Shown in pieces: positions 35,426-44,183 of a stretch of DNA of 64,000 bases. How positions within the stretch are numbered: position 1 is the first letter of the stretch; each line of letters opens with the position of its first letter. Below the pieces are notes generated by a model. The model worked only from the letters and a program-made list of their open reading frames with translations, did not search any database and was not told the DNA's origin. A program made the translations under genes and the position numbers. Source of the DNA: JAGVSR01 sp963750715 (GTDB lineage: Bacteria; Pseudomonadota; Alphaproteobacteria; Rhizobiales; Hyphomicrobiaceae); assembly GCA_963750715.1 (NCBI GenBank), contig CAVVRP010000010.1, positions 62,001 through 126,000 on the forward strand. The letters are read 5' to 3'.

Positions 35426-36109
35426 ATGAAAATCGGAATCCTGCAGACCGGGCGCAGTCCTGAGGAGTTGCGCAATAAGCATGGCGACTATGATGATATG
35501 TTTTGCCAGTTCCTCGGTGGGCGCGGGTTCGAATTTGTTACCTATCCCGTGCTGGACGGCCTCAATCCCAAGAGTGTTCGTGATGCAGATGGTTGGTTGA
35601 TCACCGGTTCAAAGTTCGGTGTCTATGAGAACCACTCATGGATCCCGCCCCTTGAGGATTTTCTTCGCCGCGCCTACGCTGAAGCCGTGCCAATGGTGGG
35701 TGTCTGCTTTGGTCACCAGCTCATAGCTCAGGCGCTTGGTGGTAAGGTCAAAAAATATCCGGGCGGCTGGTCAGTAGGTCCTGAAGTCTATGAATTGGAC
35801 GGGATCTCAGGTAAGGCTTGCGTGATGGCCTGGCACCAAGACCAAGTAATTGAGAAGCCCGAGGTCGCAGTGACCGCAGGCTCGTCCGCGTTTTGCAAAT
35901 TCGCGGCGCTCTCATACGGCGATCGTGCATTTACTATTCAACCTCATCCTGAATTCAAAGCCGAGTTTGTTGCTGACCTTGTCGTGGCGAGACGAAATAT
36001 TCTGCCTGATAATTTAGCTGAAAAGACACTCGCTGGCCTCGATAAGGCTCTATCGTCAGCTGCAATTGCAGACCTGATCGATGCGTTCTTCAGGAAGCCG
36101 CGGGGATGA
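35426..36109 (+). CDS. Class I glutamine amidotransferase-like hydrolase
   Basis: 227 residues from ATG 35426. The catalytic triad is visible: Cys94 in VGVCFGHQLIAQALGG, and His174 and Glu176 in IQPHPEFK. The fold matches the GMP-synthase-type amidotransferase domain, alone and without a synthetase partner. In the Puu route the last step, hydrolysis of gamma-glutamyl-GABA, is done by PuuD, also a class I enzyme. This protein is not a clear PuuD by sequence but sits where PuuD would be expected. 134 bases separate it from puuB. Confidence 0.8.
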   Translation: MKIGILQTGRSPEELRNKHGDYDDMFCQFLGGRGFEFVTYPVLDGLNPKSVRDADGWLITGSKFGVYENHSWIPPLEDFLRRAYAEAVPMVGVCFGHQLIAQALGGKVKKYPGGWSVGPEVYELDGISGKACVMAWHQDQVIEKPEVAVTAGSSAFCKFAALSYGDRAFTIQPHPEFKAEFVADLVVARRNILPDNLAEKTLAGLDKALSSAAIADLIDAFFRKPRG

Positions 36110-36187
36110 AAGTGCCATGATTTCCTCTTGGCAGCCACTCAAATGCCCTGGAAGTTCCTGGCATTCGGCTACGAGACGCCGAAATCC

Positions 36188-36196
36188 TGTGATATC
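36188..36196. promoter_or_regulatory. Possible FCD/GntR half-site before the ATP-grasp gene
   Basis: TGTGATATC, identical to the core of the sites at 31753 and 32573, inside the 420-base gap between the amidotransferase and ATP-grasp genes. The rest of this gap (36110-36529) shows no gene. Confidence 0.35.
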
Positions 36197-36529
36197 TCGA
36201 GCACGGACGAGAGCCCGCGAACGACGGAGTCAAAGCCACGATCAGACGTGTGCGGGGGGGCCTTATGGTCTTTTGATTGCGCTTAACGGACCACTTTGGA
36301 CGCAGGTTACTCAGTTTATCGAAAACTTGAAAACGAATAGGATTTTTCGGCAACATTCGGCGATTCTGCAATCCCACCTGCGTTGTGGAGTTGACAGCAG
36401 CCGGATATCGTGGACCGTGCCAATGTGCCTACTCCAAGCGAGCGCAGGCATCGCTATGCGAGCAGTTGGATCGCCAAAGCCGGTGCCGTGCGGAAAATAC
36501 GCAACTTTGGCGGCGAGATGGAGGCGGCA

Positions 36530-38077
36530 ATGAGTCAGAACGACAGTAAGAAAGTAAAAATTAAAAACAAAATAATAGAACGAAAGAACTTATCGACCCG
36601 AGCGAAGCCGGGGTTGAAGCGGGATGTGATAGCCAGGCCCAAGCTTTCAGGCCTGACCGATATCTATCAATTTCTGCGCAATAACAAGTCACCTATTTAT
36701 ATTATTACACCGACGCCGTTTAGTCTAATGGGCCTTGACCAATGGGTCGGAGGATTGGAGTACATAAACTATTTTGATATCTTCGACGGACGCCATCCTC
36801 GCGTCTTTGTGCCTGCGTTGATTGAGTCACAAGAGTTCAAATCCATGGAGGATGTCGCAAACTATCTCGTTGCCCATCCTCAGGTTCGCGCCAAAGTGAA
36901 ATCGCAGGCTAAGGGCAAGGCGATCTTTGTCATGTTCGATGAGGAGACCGAGAGGCTCTGCCGCGAGATCGACCTAGACATTGCTCTTCCTGCCGCGGCG
37001 CTTAGGACACGTCTCGACTCCAAGATCGAGACGACACGAATTGGTAACAAGGCCGGCGTGGCTAGCGTGCCAAATGTCCTTGGCAAAGCGAATTCCTATT
37101 CTGAGCTTATGGCGCTAGCAAAGAGCGCAAAGCTTGGCCGCGATCTGGTTGTTCAGACGCCCTACGGCGATAGCGGGCGCACGACCTTTTTTATCAGCTC
37201 GGAGGACGACTGGAAGAGATACGCTCCAAAGATCGTCGAACAGGACCTAAAGGTGATGAAGCAAATCAACCACCTTCCAGGCACGATCGAGGGTTGCGCG
37301 ACGCGTCACGGTACCCTCGTTGGACCGGTCATGACTGACATCACGGGATACGCCGAGATAACTCCCTACAAGGGCGGTTGGTGCGGCAACGACGTCTCGC
37401 CAACAATTTTGCCGGAGGGCGTGCCTGAAAAGGTGCGCGAGATGGCGCGTAAGTTTGGCGACCGGCTCTACGCGGAAGGCTACAAGGGTGTCTTTTGTAT
37501 CGACTTTCTCCTCGATACCGATACCAACACAGTTTATCTGGGCGAATTGAACCCACGTGTTAGCGGTGCCACGCCGCCAACAAACCTGATTACCTCGACG
37601 TATGGTGGCTGTCCGCTGTTCTTGTTCCACCTGCTAGAATTCTTTGACGTCGACTATGAGATCGATCTCGCCGCGGTTCAGAGCCGGTGGTCCGATTACG
37701 ATCACTGGACCCAGCTGATCCTCAAGCAGACCGAAGACAAGGTGGAGCTGATCACCAAGGCGCCGCGGTCCGGCATCTGGCGTATGGATGATAACGGCGA
37801 AGTTTCCTTTCTGCGACCGGCTCTCACTTTGAACAGCCTCGGCGACGAGAGCGAGGCCTTCTATCTGCGGGTCTACGGTGTCGGCGAATACTGCTACCAT
37901 GGCGCCGATCTTGGCTGTTTGCTGGCGCGCGGAAGGATGCAAACGGGCAAGCGGGAACTGACAGCACGTGCACGGAAATGGAATGCTGGGATCAAGGCAC
38001 AGTTCCAAAGTGTTCCGCTTGCGCCGCCCTCGCCGCTAATCCTGCCAAAAGACATGTCGGCAGGTAAATGGTTCTGA
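36530..38077 (+). CDS. ATP-grasp ligase (biotin-carboxylase-like fold), substrate unknown
   Basis: 515 residues; ATG 36530 follows GGAGG. A lysine-rich leader (NDSKKVKIKNKIIERKN) precedes the pre-ATP-grasp domain (IYIITPTPFSLMGLDQWVGG). The ATP-grasp core holds the glycine-rich loop (VQTPYGDSGRTTFFISS) and the metal/ATP block (YLGELNPRVSGATPPTN, with the E-N-R set). No biotin or carbamoyl-phosphate domains are attached. Enzymes of this fold make amide or ester bonds through an acyl-phosphate. Base composition in this gene and its downstream neighbours is richer in A/T than most of the window, hinting at transfer. Its partners suggest an amide-forming step. Confidence 0.8.
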   Translation: MSQNDSKKVKIKNKIIERKNLSTRAKPGLKRDVIARPKLSGLTDIYQFLRNNKSPIYIITPTPFSLMGLDQWVGGLEYINYFDIFDGRHPRVFVPALIESQEFKSMEDVANYLVAHPQVRAKVKSQAKGKAIFVMFDEETERLCREIDLDIALPAAALRTRLDSKIETTRIGNKAGVASVPNVLGKANSYSELMALAKSAKLGRDLVVQTPYGDSGRTTFFISSEDDWKRYAPKIVEQDLKVMKQINHLPGTIEGCATRHGTLVGPVMTDITGYAEITPYKGGWCGNDVSPTILPEGVPEKVREMARKFGDRLYAEGYKGVFCIDFLLDTDTNTVYLGELNPRVSGATPPTNLITSTYGGCPLFLFHLLEFFDVDYEIDLAAVQSRWSDYDHWTQLILKQTEDKVELITKAPRSGIWRMDDNGEVSFLRPALTLNSLGDESEAFYLRVYGVGEYCYHGADLGCLLARGRMQTGKRELTARARKWNAGIKAQFQSVPLAPPSPLILPKDMSAGKWF

Positions 38078-38286
38078 CCCCACTGTGGGAGAGGCGCCCA
38101 CGAGGGTCAGAATATGATGTTGGCGGTTTGCCAAAACGGGATAAGGAGTTTCAACCATCTTTGGCGCGATCTTGACAAGGCGACTCATAACCGGAATAGC
38201 GGCACTATGATTTATGATGTGTCATCTATCGAAGACGGTTCTATTGGCTCAATGGCAACAGCTGACGGGTCGGACAAGTTCATTCC

Positions 38287-39399
38287 ATGGAACTGACTTT
38301 TCGGGGAGTTGCCGAAGAGGCCCCTGGTGCTGCGTGGCTTGAGGTCTTCCAGCGCGGATGGCCTGGATGGCGCAGTTGGTACCTCGGGCGCGGAGGTGAC
38401 CGGGGACCAAGTATTGATGAGGCGGCCCGGGCGCTGCGCCGGTATATGCCGGAGTTCGAAGGCCTGTGGGAGAGCCTGGTATCGGCCGCGAACGCAGGTG
38501 ACGAGGCAGCACGCTTCCTGAGTTTCTGGCGGCCGCCTCAATACCTCGTAAATTGCTCGCAAGCGGTTGCGGTCGATTCAGAAGGCCCTTTCTTGGTCCG
38601 CAACTATGACCTCCATCCGGAACTCAACGAGGCGACGATGCTCCTGACCCGATGGCGGGGGCGGGCGGTGATCGGTATGGTTGAGGGCATGGCTGGTCTC
38701 GCCGATGGGATGAACGATGCGGGTCTCGCCGTTTCGCTATCATTCGGTGGACGCACAGTCACGGGCCCCGGCTTCGGGATCCCGTTGATTATGCGGTATC
38801 TGCTTGAAATTTGCTCGGACGTAGCGCAGGCGATCGAGGCGTTGCGCGCCATTCCCTCGCACATGTCCTACAATATAACGGTTATTGATCGAAACTGCGA
38901 GTGGGCGACCGTTTTCGTCGCGCCCGACCGGCCGTCGATTGTCATGCCTACGCCTTGGGCGGTCAATCATCAGCTGGGCGACGAGTGGCCAAGTCACTGT
39001 CGGAGATCCAAAACACTGAAACGTGCCGCGCATCTTGATTCACTCTATACATCGCATCCGCCATCAGGATCCGAAATGTCCGCTGAGTTTCGCCGCGCGC
39101 CGTTATTTTCATCAGGCTATAGTGAAGGTTTTGGCACTGTTTACACCGCCGAATACCGGCCGCATGCTTTAACCGCGGCGCTGTCATGGAGCGATGGGAC
39201 AGCTCATCAGTGGCAGATGAACCATTTTGTGCCGGCATGTTTGACTGTGGCATACCATTCCGGCGGTTCGAAAGTTCTGCATGCTACTGCGGAAACATTA
39301 AACGAAGCACCTAGTCGTCAGAACAGGATCACGACCCGAAACCTTGAAGGGGATAGACCAAGTCGGTCCCATTCCGCCACAAAGCCGGGAAAGGCTTGA
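38287..39399 (+). CDS. C45-family acyltransferase/amide hydrolase
   Basis: 370 residues. FLSFWRPPQYLVNCSQAVAV holds a Cys-Ser-Gln start like the one exposed by self-cleavage in acyl-CoA:6-aminopenicillanate acyltransferase (Ntn-hydrolase fold). FLVRNYDLHPEL and AGLADGMNDAGLAVSLSFGG are family blocks around the active site. Cleavage before that Cys (near residue 90) is expected; the preceding residue here is Asn rather than the Gly of the fungal enzyme. Such enzymes hydrolyse or form linear amides. The TGA overlaps the nitrilase gene region by a few bases, so the two are one unit. Confidence 0.82.
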   Translation: MELTFRGVAEEAPGAAWLEVFQRGWPGWRSWYLGRGGDRGPSIDEAARALRRYMPEFEGLWESLVSAANAGDEAARFLSFWRPPQYLVNCSQAVAVDSEGPFLVRNYDLHPELNEATMLLTRWRGRAVIGMVEGMAGLADGMNDAGLAVSLSFGGRTVTGPGFGIPLIMRYLLEICSDVAQAIEALRAIPSHMSYNITVIDRNCEWATVFVAPDRPSIVMPTPWAVNHQLGDEWPSHCRRSKTLKRAAHLDSLYTSHPPSGSEMSAEFRRAPLFSSGYSEGFGTVYTAEYRPHALTAALSWSDGTAHQWQMNHFVPACLTVAYHSGGSKVLHATAETLNEAPSRQNRITTRNLEGDRPSRSHSATKPGKA

Positions 39400-39401
39400 A
39401 T

Positions 39402-40253
39402 ATGACCCATTTCGCCATTGCCGGCATTCAGATGCATATCGGCATGCATAACAATATAGAGGCGTTGCGCAGCCGGATTGGAATCCTGATGCATTTGTAT
39501 CCCTGGACGCAGATGGTGGTACTTAGCGAGCTCGCCGCGCATGGTCCTGCATTGCACTCGGCTCAGCCTACCGATGGTCCTATTGAGCAAGAGTTTCGAG
39601 AAATGGCTCGGCATTACAAAATTTGGCTAGTGGCGGGGTCAGTTTTTGAGCAAAGAGATGGCGCCATATACAATATGACGCCGGTAATCAATCCAGAAGG
39701 TGAGGTCGTCACACGTTATCGCAAGATGTTCCCATTTAAGCCATATGAAGCAGGCACAACCCCAGGGGACGAGTTCTGCGTATTTGATGTGCCGCAGATC
39801 GGTCGCTTTGGAGTGGCGATCTGTTATGATATTTGGTTTCCCGAAGTTGCACGGACGTTGACCGCAATGGGCGCAGAAGTAATCCTAAATCCTGTATTGG
39901 CCCATTTCTTGGATCGTTATGCTGATCTTTCGATAGCCCAGGCAACGGGCGCGATGTTCCAGACTTACGTATTCCACATTAATGGTCTGGGCGCCGGTGG
40001 CAACGGCCAGTCCGTGATCGTGGATCCGACGGGAAGGATACTGCACCAAGCTCACTGTTACGACCAATTGATGCCGATCGAAATCGATCTCGGTGTCGTG
40101 CGGCGTCAGCGCGAGCGCGGACTCCTTGGACTTGGTCAGCCACTGAAAAGCTTCCGCGATAGCTCGGTGCAGTTCGACGTTTACGGTCGGAATTTTGATC
40201 GAGGATACCTCGAAGCGCTAGGCCCGCTGGAAAAGCCAGGGCGCTCTAACTAA
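39402..40253 (+). CDS. Carbon-nitrogen hydrolase (nitrilase superfamily)
   Basis: 283 residues from ATG 39402; a TTG at 39396 is possible. The catalytic Glu43 (VVLSELAAHG), Lys108 (RYRKMFPFKPYE) and Cys141 (VAICYDIWFPEVA) are all in place, so it should be active as an amidase, carbamoylase or deaminated-amide hydrolase. It starts two bases after the stop of the C45 gene. It is not close in sequence to well-known biosynthetic members such as NAD synthetase. Substrate unknown; probably the amide made or trimmed by the upstream enzymes. Confidence 0.85.
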   Translation: MTHFAIAGIQMHIGMHNNIEALRSRIGILMHLYPWTQMVVLSELAAHGPALHSAQPTDGPIEQEFREMARHYKIWLVAGSVFEQRDGAIYNMTPVINPEGEVVTRYRKMFPFKPYEAGTTPGDEFCVFDVPQIGRFGVAICYDIWFPEVARTLTAMGAEVILNPVLAHFLDRYADLSIAQATGAMFQTYVFHINGLGAGGNGQSVIVDPTGRILHQAHCYDQLMPIEIDLGVVRRQRERGLLGLGQPLKSFRDSSVQFDVYGRNFDRGYLEALGPLEKPGRSN

Positions 40254-40296
40254 CTGCATGCAGCCCTAACGCAGGCAGGCACGCTCGCAGAGCCAC

Positions 40297-40446
40297 CTAA
40301 AAGAACGCGATTCGCGTTGCTCGCCCAAGTTCGATGATCGAGCCCAAGGTCAGGGCTTCGTCGCGTCTGAACCCAAGGCGCTCGGCCACGACGGCAGCCC
40401 AGAGAGTGAGCACAGGCGCTCGGTTGATCTTGATCGCGCAGGCCAT
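40297..40446 (-). CDS. Small conserved protein, possibly truncated
   Basis: ATG 40446 to TAG 40297, 49 residues: MACAIKINRAPVLTLWAAVV, then AERLGFRRDEALTLGSIIEL. This strongly recalls the start of a conserved alphaproteobacterial hypothetical family, which continues past the LGFxxDEALTLG helix for another 50 or more residues. Here it stops at once, so the gene is probably cut short or shifted. No function known. Confidence 0.45.
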   Translation of the reverse strand: MACAIKINRAPVLTLWAAVVAERLGFRRDEALTLGSIIELGRATRIAFF

Positions 40447-40476
40447 GTCTTATCCGAACCGGGATTGAGAACATGG

Positions 40477-40704
40477 CTAGTCTATTAGTTTCTCGGCGCT
40501 TTGGTGGTCGCACAGGACCATCTCTGAACACTCCCGATCCGGATGCTCCTCGACCCAGCGGGCGATCTCAGCCTGGGCGGCAACCATACAACCTTGCGCT
40601 GACCAACTCTCTTCCGACAGGGAGAGACGAACGTCTTCGCAGCGTGTGACCTCGGAGATGAAGCAGACCATCATCAATAACTCGAAGATTCGGGGATCCA
40701 TCAT
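40477..40704 (-). CDS. Small conserved hypothetical protein (75 aa)
   Basis: From ATG 40704 it reads MMDPRIFELLMMVCFISEVT, RCEDVRLSLSEESWSAQGCM, then VAAQAEIARWVEEHPDRECS. This pattern (MVCFISE...C.DV.L...E....Q.CM..AQ.EIA.W.EEHP) recurs in many short rhizobial exported-type proteins of unknown role, with paired cysteines that may form disulfides. The hydrophobic start could be a signal anchor. It overlaps no other gene and ends 25 bases downstream of the transglycosylase stop. Confidence 0.55.
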   Translation of the reverse strand: MMDPRIFELLMMVCFISEVTRCEDVRLSLSEESWSAQGCMVAAQAEIARWVEEHPDRECSEMVLCDHQSAEKLID

Positions 40705-40729
40705 CTCTTGGGCAGGCTCCTTAGCCGAC

Positions 40730-41770
40730 TCACAACGGCGTGGGCGTCCCACGCGAATTGCGCAGCACCATACAGGCGCCACCCTTGGCGATGAGGTCCC
40801 GGCATAGCTTTTCTGCGATTGCGCGGGTGTCAGCGCCCACTCGCATCTGATAGAAAGTGCTGGTCCCGCGGCTCCGGATCTTCGTCCCAATGATCACGGG
40901 GTCGAAGCTGACCAGGAGGACGCGGAATCTCCGCTCAACCCGCGCATAGGCTGCGAGCACCTGCTGGCGCGAGAAGCCGGCGCTGAGCTGCACGCCCCAT
41001 GGACGGAGCACCGCTTTGTTCACGCGGTGTTCAAGCTCGCCGATAAAGATGCTCGGTTGCTGTTTCAGGAGAGCGGCCAGCTGCCGGCAGGACGTAGGCT
41101 TGGCCATGCCGTCTTTGCCGCCTTCGCGGCCTAGTGCCGCCCATTCATCGACTGTGCGGCCGGTGATTGCGAGGACATAGTTTTGCGTCTCAGCCGGCAT
41201 GCCACCGCGGCCCTTCAGGAAGTCGCGCACCCGGCGCGGGCCGGCGTTGTAGGCCGCGGCGGCAAGCCCGAGATTGCCGAACTCGGTACGCAACTCGGCT
41301 AGGAACTCCGCCGATTTGGGCAACGCCGCGACCGGGTCGAACGGGTCGAGCAGGCCCCGCTCTTTCGCCGTATAGGGCATGAACTGGGCGATCCCTTGCG
41401 CGCGGTGACCAGGCCGCGTCATGGGGCCCACGGCGTCGGGCTTAAACCGGCTTTCCTGCCAGATGACGCGCGCAAAGAATTCGAGCGGCAGCCCATTCGT
41501 CTCGGCGGCCGACTCAAGCATGAGACAAATCGAGGCTATTGCGCCGGTGACGTTGACCTCCGCGGCGCTCAGAACTGAGCCAGACTCGGCCAGAGGAGCT
41601 TCTTCCTGTTTGCTCGGTCTGTTTAACTCAGTCGCACCCGCCGGCGCGGCTTGGTTGCTCGGCGGCGGAGCCGTACCGCCTACTGGCCCTTCTGCAGCTT
41701 GTCCGAGCTGTGCCGACGCTAACAGCGATGCAGCCAACAGCATGGCCGACAAGGCGCGGCACAGCGCCAT
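40730..41770 (-). CDS. Lytic transglycosylase (SLT domain) with C-terminal extension
   Basis: 346 residues from ATG 41770, which opens a signal peptide (MALCRALSAMLLAASLLASAQLGQAAE). A Pro/Ala-rich linker leads to the SLT lysozyme-like domain: catalytic Glu in FARVIWQESRFKPDAVG, then GIAQFMPYTAKERGL and AAYNAGPRRVRDFL. The C-terminal third (RFRVLLVSFDPVIIGTKIRS...RVGADTRAIAEKLCRDLI) resembles a SPOR-like peptidoglycan-binding segment. It cuts murein in the periplasm. A second wall enzyme, an L,D-transpeptidase, is encoded just upstream on the same strand. Confidence 0.8.
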   Translation of the reverse strand: MALCRALSAMLLAASLLASAQLGQAAEGPVGGTAPPPSNQAAPAGATELNRPSKQEEAPLAESGSVLSAAEVNVTGAIASICLMLESAAETNGLPLEFFARVIWQESRFKPDAVGPMTRPGHRAQGIAQFMPYTAKERGLLDPFDPVAALPKSAEFLAELRTEFGNLGLAAAAYNAGPRRVRDFLKGRGGMPAETQNYVLAITGRTVDEWAALGREGGKDGMAKPTSCRQLAALLKQQPSIFIGELEHRVNKAVLRPWGVQLSAGFSRQQVLAAYARVERRFRVLLVSFDPVIIGTKIRSRGTSTFYQMRVGADTRAIAEKLCRDLIAKGGACMVLRNSRGTPTPL

Positions 41771-42017
41771 TGCGGCTTCAGACTGAAAGCCGTTGCCATC
41801 AAATCCTCTTGCGCAACGCCTCTCGCAGAGAGGCAGGGTGCGCTCTAGTATTTGAAATCCTGTCATCACCCTCTGCGAACTGCTTGCAGACCATGGAGGC
41901 CGCGTCGTGGCCTTCGATGTATCGGGCGTGGCCAACACGCAAGGCTGTTAGCTCGCTTCGTGGACGCCGACGTATTCGCTCACCTCCCGAACAAGGCCGC
42001 CCCGCCAGCCTGCGCGA

Positions 42018-43559
42018 TCACCACCACCCGAATGGGGCGAGCCCATAGGGTGAGCGCCTGGACGAACGGTTGTAACGGTAATTATACGAGTAATAGCCCT
42101 CGGTACGACGGGGCCGATTTTTGAGACCTCCTTGTGGCTCACCGCCTATGAGAATCACAAAGTCCGTGGCTTGGCCGGTTTCTTTGCTGATATCTTCATC
42201 CGAAACAATCAATGACGAGCCGGGCGATACGACTTCCCAGATGCGGTCGATGACATCCTGCGGGATGGTCACACGATCGAGCGCGGTCGTGGCCAAATTG
42301 ATCGAAACTGGGTTGGCAACACGATCCTCACCTCGCTGACTCCTGTTCGAGCCCGGCTCGCGTTTGGGCGGCTTTCCTCCTATGGTGACCACGCTCCACC
42401 GCAGATCCGCGGCCGCGTTCGCATACTCTAGCGCGGTATAGATATGCGTGCCGATCGCCTTATCGGCATCGCGGATGGCTACGGGGCTCTCCAGCAGTGG
42501 TTGAAAGGCTTGGCGGACGTAAAGCCGCTGTGTCTTCAGGCTTATGAATATGGACACCGGCGAAAGTTTGCGCTTGGCCTCTTGCGCTGCGTCAAGGGCA
42601 ATGACCTTCGCAGCTTCTGCAGCCTTCGCCTGGTCGGTCGCCTGCGCGGCGGCATCCGTCTTGGATTGAACGTCAATGCTGGCCGCCTCCAGCTGCGCCT
42701 CCGCCTCGACGGACGTGGTGGCTGCATTGGCCTTCATATTATTGGCTTGCTGTAGCGCCTCCGGCGAGTTGGCGGTCGCGATTGCGCGCTCGGCTTCAGC
42801 CATTTGCGCCGCGGCTCTTGTTTTCGCAAATTCGGCAACGCGCCGCGCCTTCATAGCCTTCGCTCTTTCAATGGTCTTTCGTCTGACCGCCAGCCTGGCT
42901 TCGTTCGCCTTCTTTTCGGCTGCGTCCGCCTCTGCCAGCCTGGCGGCGGCGATCGACCTCAAAGTGGGCTTCGCAGGGTCGTTGTGGTTGCCTTGGGTTA
43001 GAGACGCAACACCGCTGCTAGACGGCTTCGGAAAGAGAAGCGGATGGGAAATCGTGGCGGGAGCAGCGTCATTACGGGCAACGATCACCCGCATGCCGAT
43101 CTTGGTCATGTCGAAGAGACGCTCGGCGAACCCATATGGCATACGGATACAACCGTGAGAGGCAGGGTATCCGGGCAAGGTCCCAGCATGTAACGCAATA
43201 CCCGACCAGGTAATTCGTTGCATAAAGGGCATGGAGGCATCATCGTAACGATTGGAGTAGTGCTCTGCCTCTTTTTGAAGAACGCTATATATGCCGACTG
43301 GGGTCTCGTACCCTGTCTGGCCGCTGGAGACGGGCGCCCGCAAAATCGGACCATGGGCATCGTAGATCGTGACGTGCTGGTCACTGAGTGACACGATTGC
43401 CATTAGAGCGGGCATGCCTGCAGGACGAAACTCAACAAACTCGTCCCGCTTAGCAGGGCGCGCGGCCGCCGGTTCGATGACGACCGTCGAGATCAATCCT
43501 GCGAGACTGACGATGGCAAAGATGGCGAGGTAGTGCTTTGGCGCCCATTCGCAGACCAT
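42018..43559 (-). CDS. L,D-transpeptidase (YkuD) with coiled-coil region
   Basis: 513 residues from ATG 43559. A signal/anchor helix (YLAIFAIVSLAGLISTVVI) precedes the YkuD domain (IVSLSDQHVTIYDAHGPILR...GYETPVGIYSVLQ), with the active-site block HAGTLPGYPASHGCIRMPYG. A long Ala/Lys/Glu-rich coiled coil (residues about 205-345) follows. Then comes a second region (SIFISLKTQRLYVRQAFQPL) that looks like a degenerate YkuD repeat without the Cys. It ends in a Tyr/Arg-rich tail. It should form 3-3 cross-links or attach proteins to murein. Confidence 0.82.
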   Translation of the reverse strand: MVCEWAPKHYLAIFAIVSLAGLISTVVIEPAAARPAKRDEFVEFRPAGMPALMAIVSLSDQHVTIYDAHGPILRAPVSSGQTGYETPVGIYSVLQKEAEHYSNRYDDASMPFMQRITWSGIALHAGTLPGYPASHGCIRMPYGFAERLFDMTKIGMRVIVARNDAAPATISHPLLFPKPSSSGVASLTQGNHNDPAKPTLRSIAAARLAEADAAEKKANEARLAVRRKTIERAKAMKARRVAEFAKTRAAAQMAEAERAIATANSPEALQQANNMKANAATTSVEAEAQLEAASIDVQSKTDAAAQATDQAKAAEAAKVIALDAAQEAKRKLSPVSIFISLKTQRLYVRQAFQPLLESPVAIRDADKAIGTHIYTALEYANAAADLRWSVVTIGGKPPKREPGSNRSQRGEDRVANPVSINLATTALDRVTIPQDVIDRIWEVVSPGSSLIVSDEDISKETGQATDFVILIGGEPQGGLKNRPRRTEGYYSYNYRYNRSSRRSPYGLAPFGWW

Positions 43560-43712
43560 ATGCGAGATCCTAAGGGTCGATTCAGTGGCGGTCGCAGGTG
43601 CGCCGGACCGCGCAACTGGTGAATTTGAGAACGCCCAATATCTCCAAATAATGGAGTTTTGCAAATGACTGATTAATAAGAAGTGCTCGATTGCGCTGCT
43701 ATCATAGCGTCC

Positions 43713-43886
43713 TCAGCGTCCCTCCGAACGTTCGAAAACCCATGGGCCCACGTTGCACGAGGGGCATTCGAGTAAGCCCACCTTGGTTCTGTCCACGCCG
43801 TTCACGCGCGAAAGCCGAACGTGATAGGCGTCAATCTCAGCGGGGTACTTTCACACTAACCTTGGGCGTTGTTCTACTGGTTCCAT
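43713..43886 (-). pseudogene. Small CxxC protein interrupted by an in-frame TGA
   Basis: ATG 43886 follows a strong GGAGGTGGCAAG. The frame reads MEPVEQRPRLV, a TGA (43851-43853), then KYPAEIDAYHVRLSRVNGVD, RTKVGLLECPSCNVGPWVFE and RSEGR to TGA 43713. Protein character on both sides of the stop is consistent and includes a CPSC metal-binding pair. A Trp codon (TGG) changed to TGA would explain it. Selenocysteine is unlikely without a nearby SECIS or a redox context. It is either a point-mutated gene or a base error. Confidence 0.45.
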
Positions 43887-44024
43887 CTTGCCACCTCCAG
43901 AACGTTCGCGACGCCTGCTCGGTCACGCAACGATCGGCCAGGTGGGCCAATAGGAGTGAGTGCCAAACCTAACCCGCTGTTGCGTCCGATCATAACAGGC
44001 TGACGCGAAGGTTATGGTCCACGT

Positions 44025-44183
44025 TTATTTCTTAAACAATGCCTCCTCGAACAGTGTGCATGCCCGCGATCCCGGCCTGGAAGCCTCCCCGCCTCCGATA
44101 CAGAAGGGCCCATCGGCCAGAGCACCCGTCGCACCGTAACGTGTGACCTCGAGATAGCAGGAGCGCGTATGGTGCTCGACCAT
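44025..44183 (-). CDS. Possible small protein (52 aa) in a long intergenic region
   Basis: ATG 44183 to TAA 44025: MVEHHTRSCYLEVTRYGATG, ALADGPFCIGGGEASRPGSR, then ACTLFEEALFKK. Three cysteines and even composition make it more protein-like than other frames in 43887-44743. There is no recognised family and only a weak start context. The rest of this gap (44184-44743) contains short frames, including a signal-peptide-like one near 44490-44607, that I cannot support. Confidence 0.3.
   Translation of the reverse strand: MVEHHTRSCYLEVTRYGATGALADGPFCIGGGEASRPGSRACTLFEEALFKK

Noticed and set aside
43851..43853. Selenocysteine at the in-frame TGA
   Set aside because: There is no selenoprotein family match, no visible SECIS-type hairpin and a Trp is the simpler expected residue.
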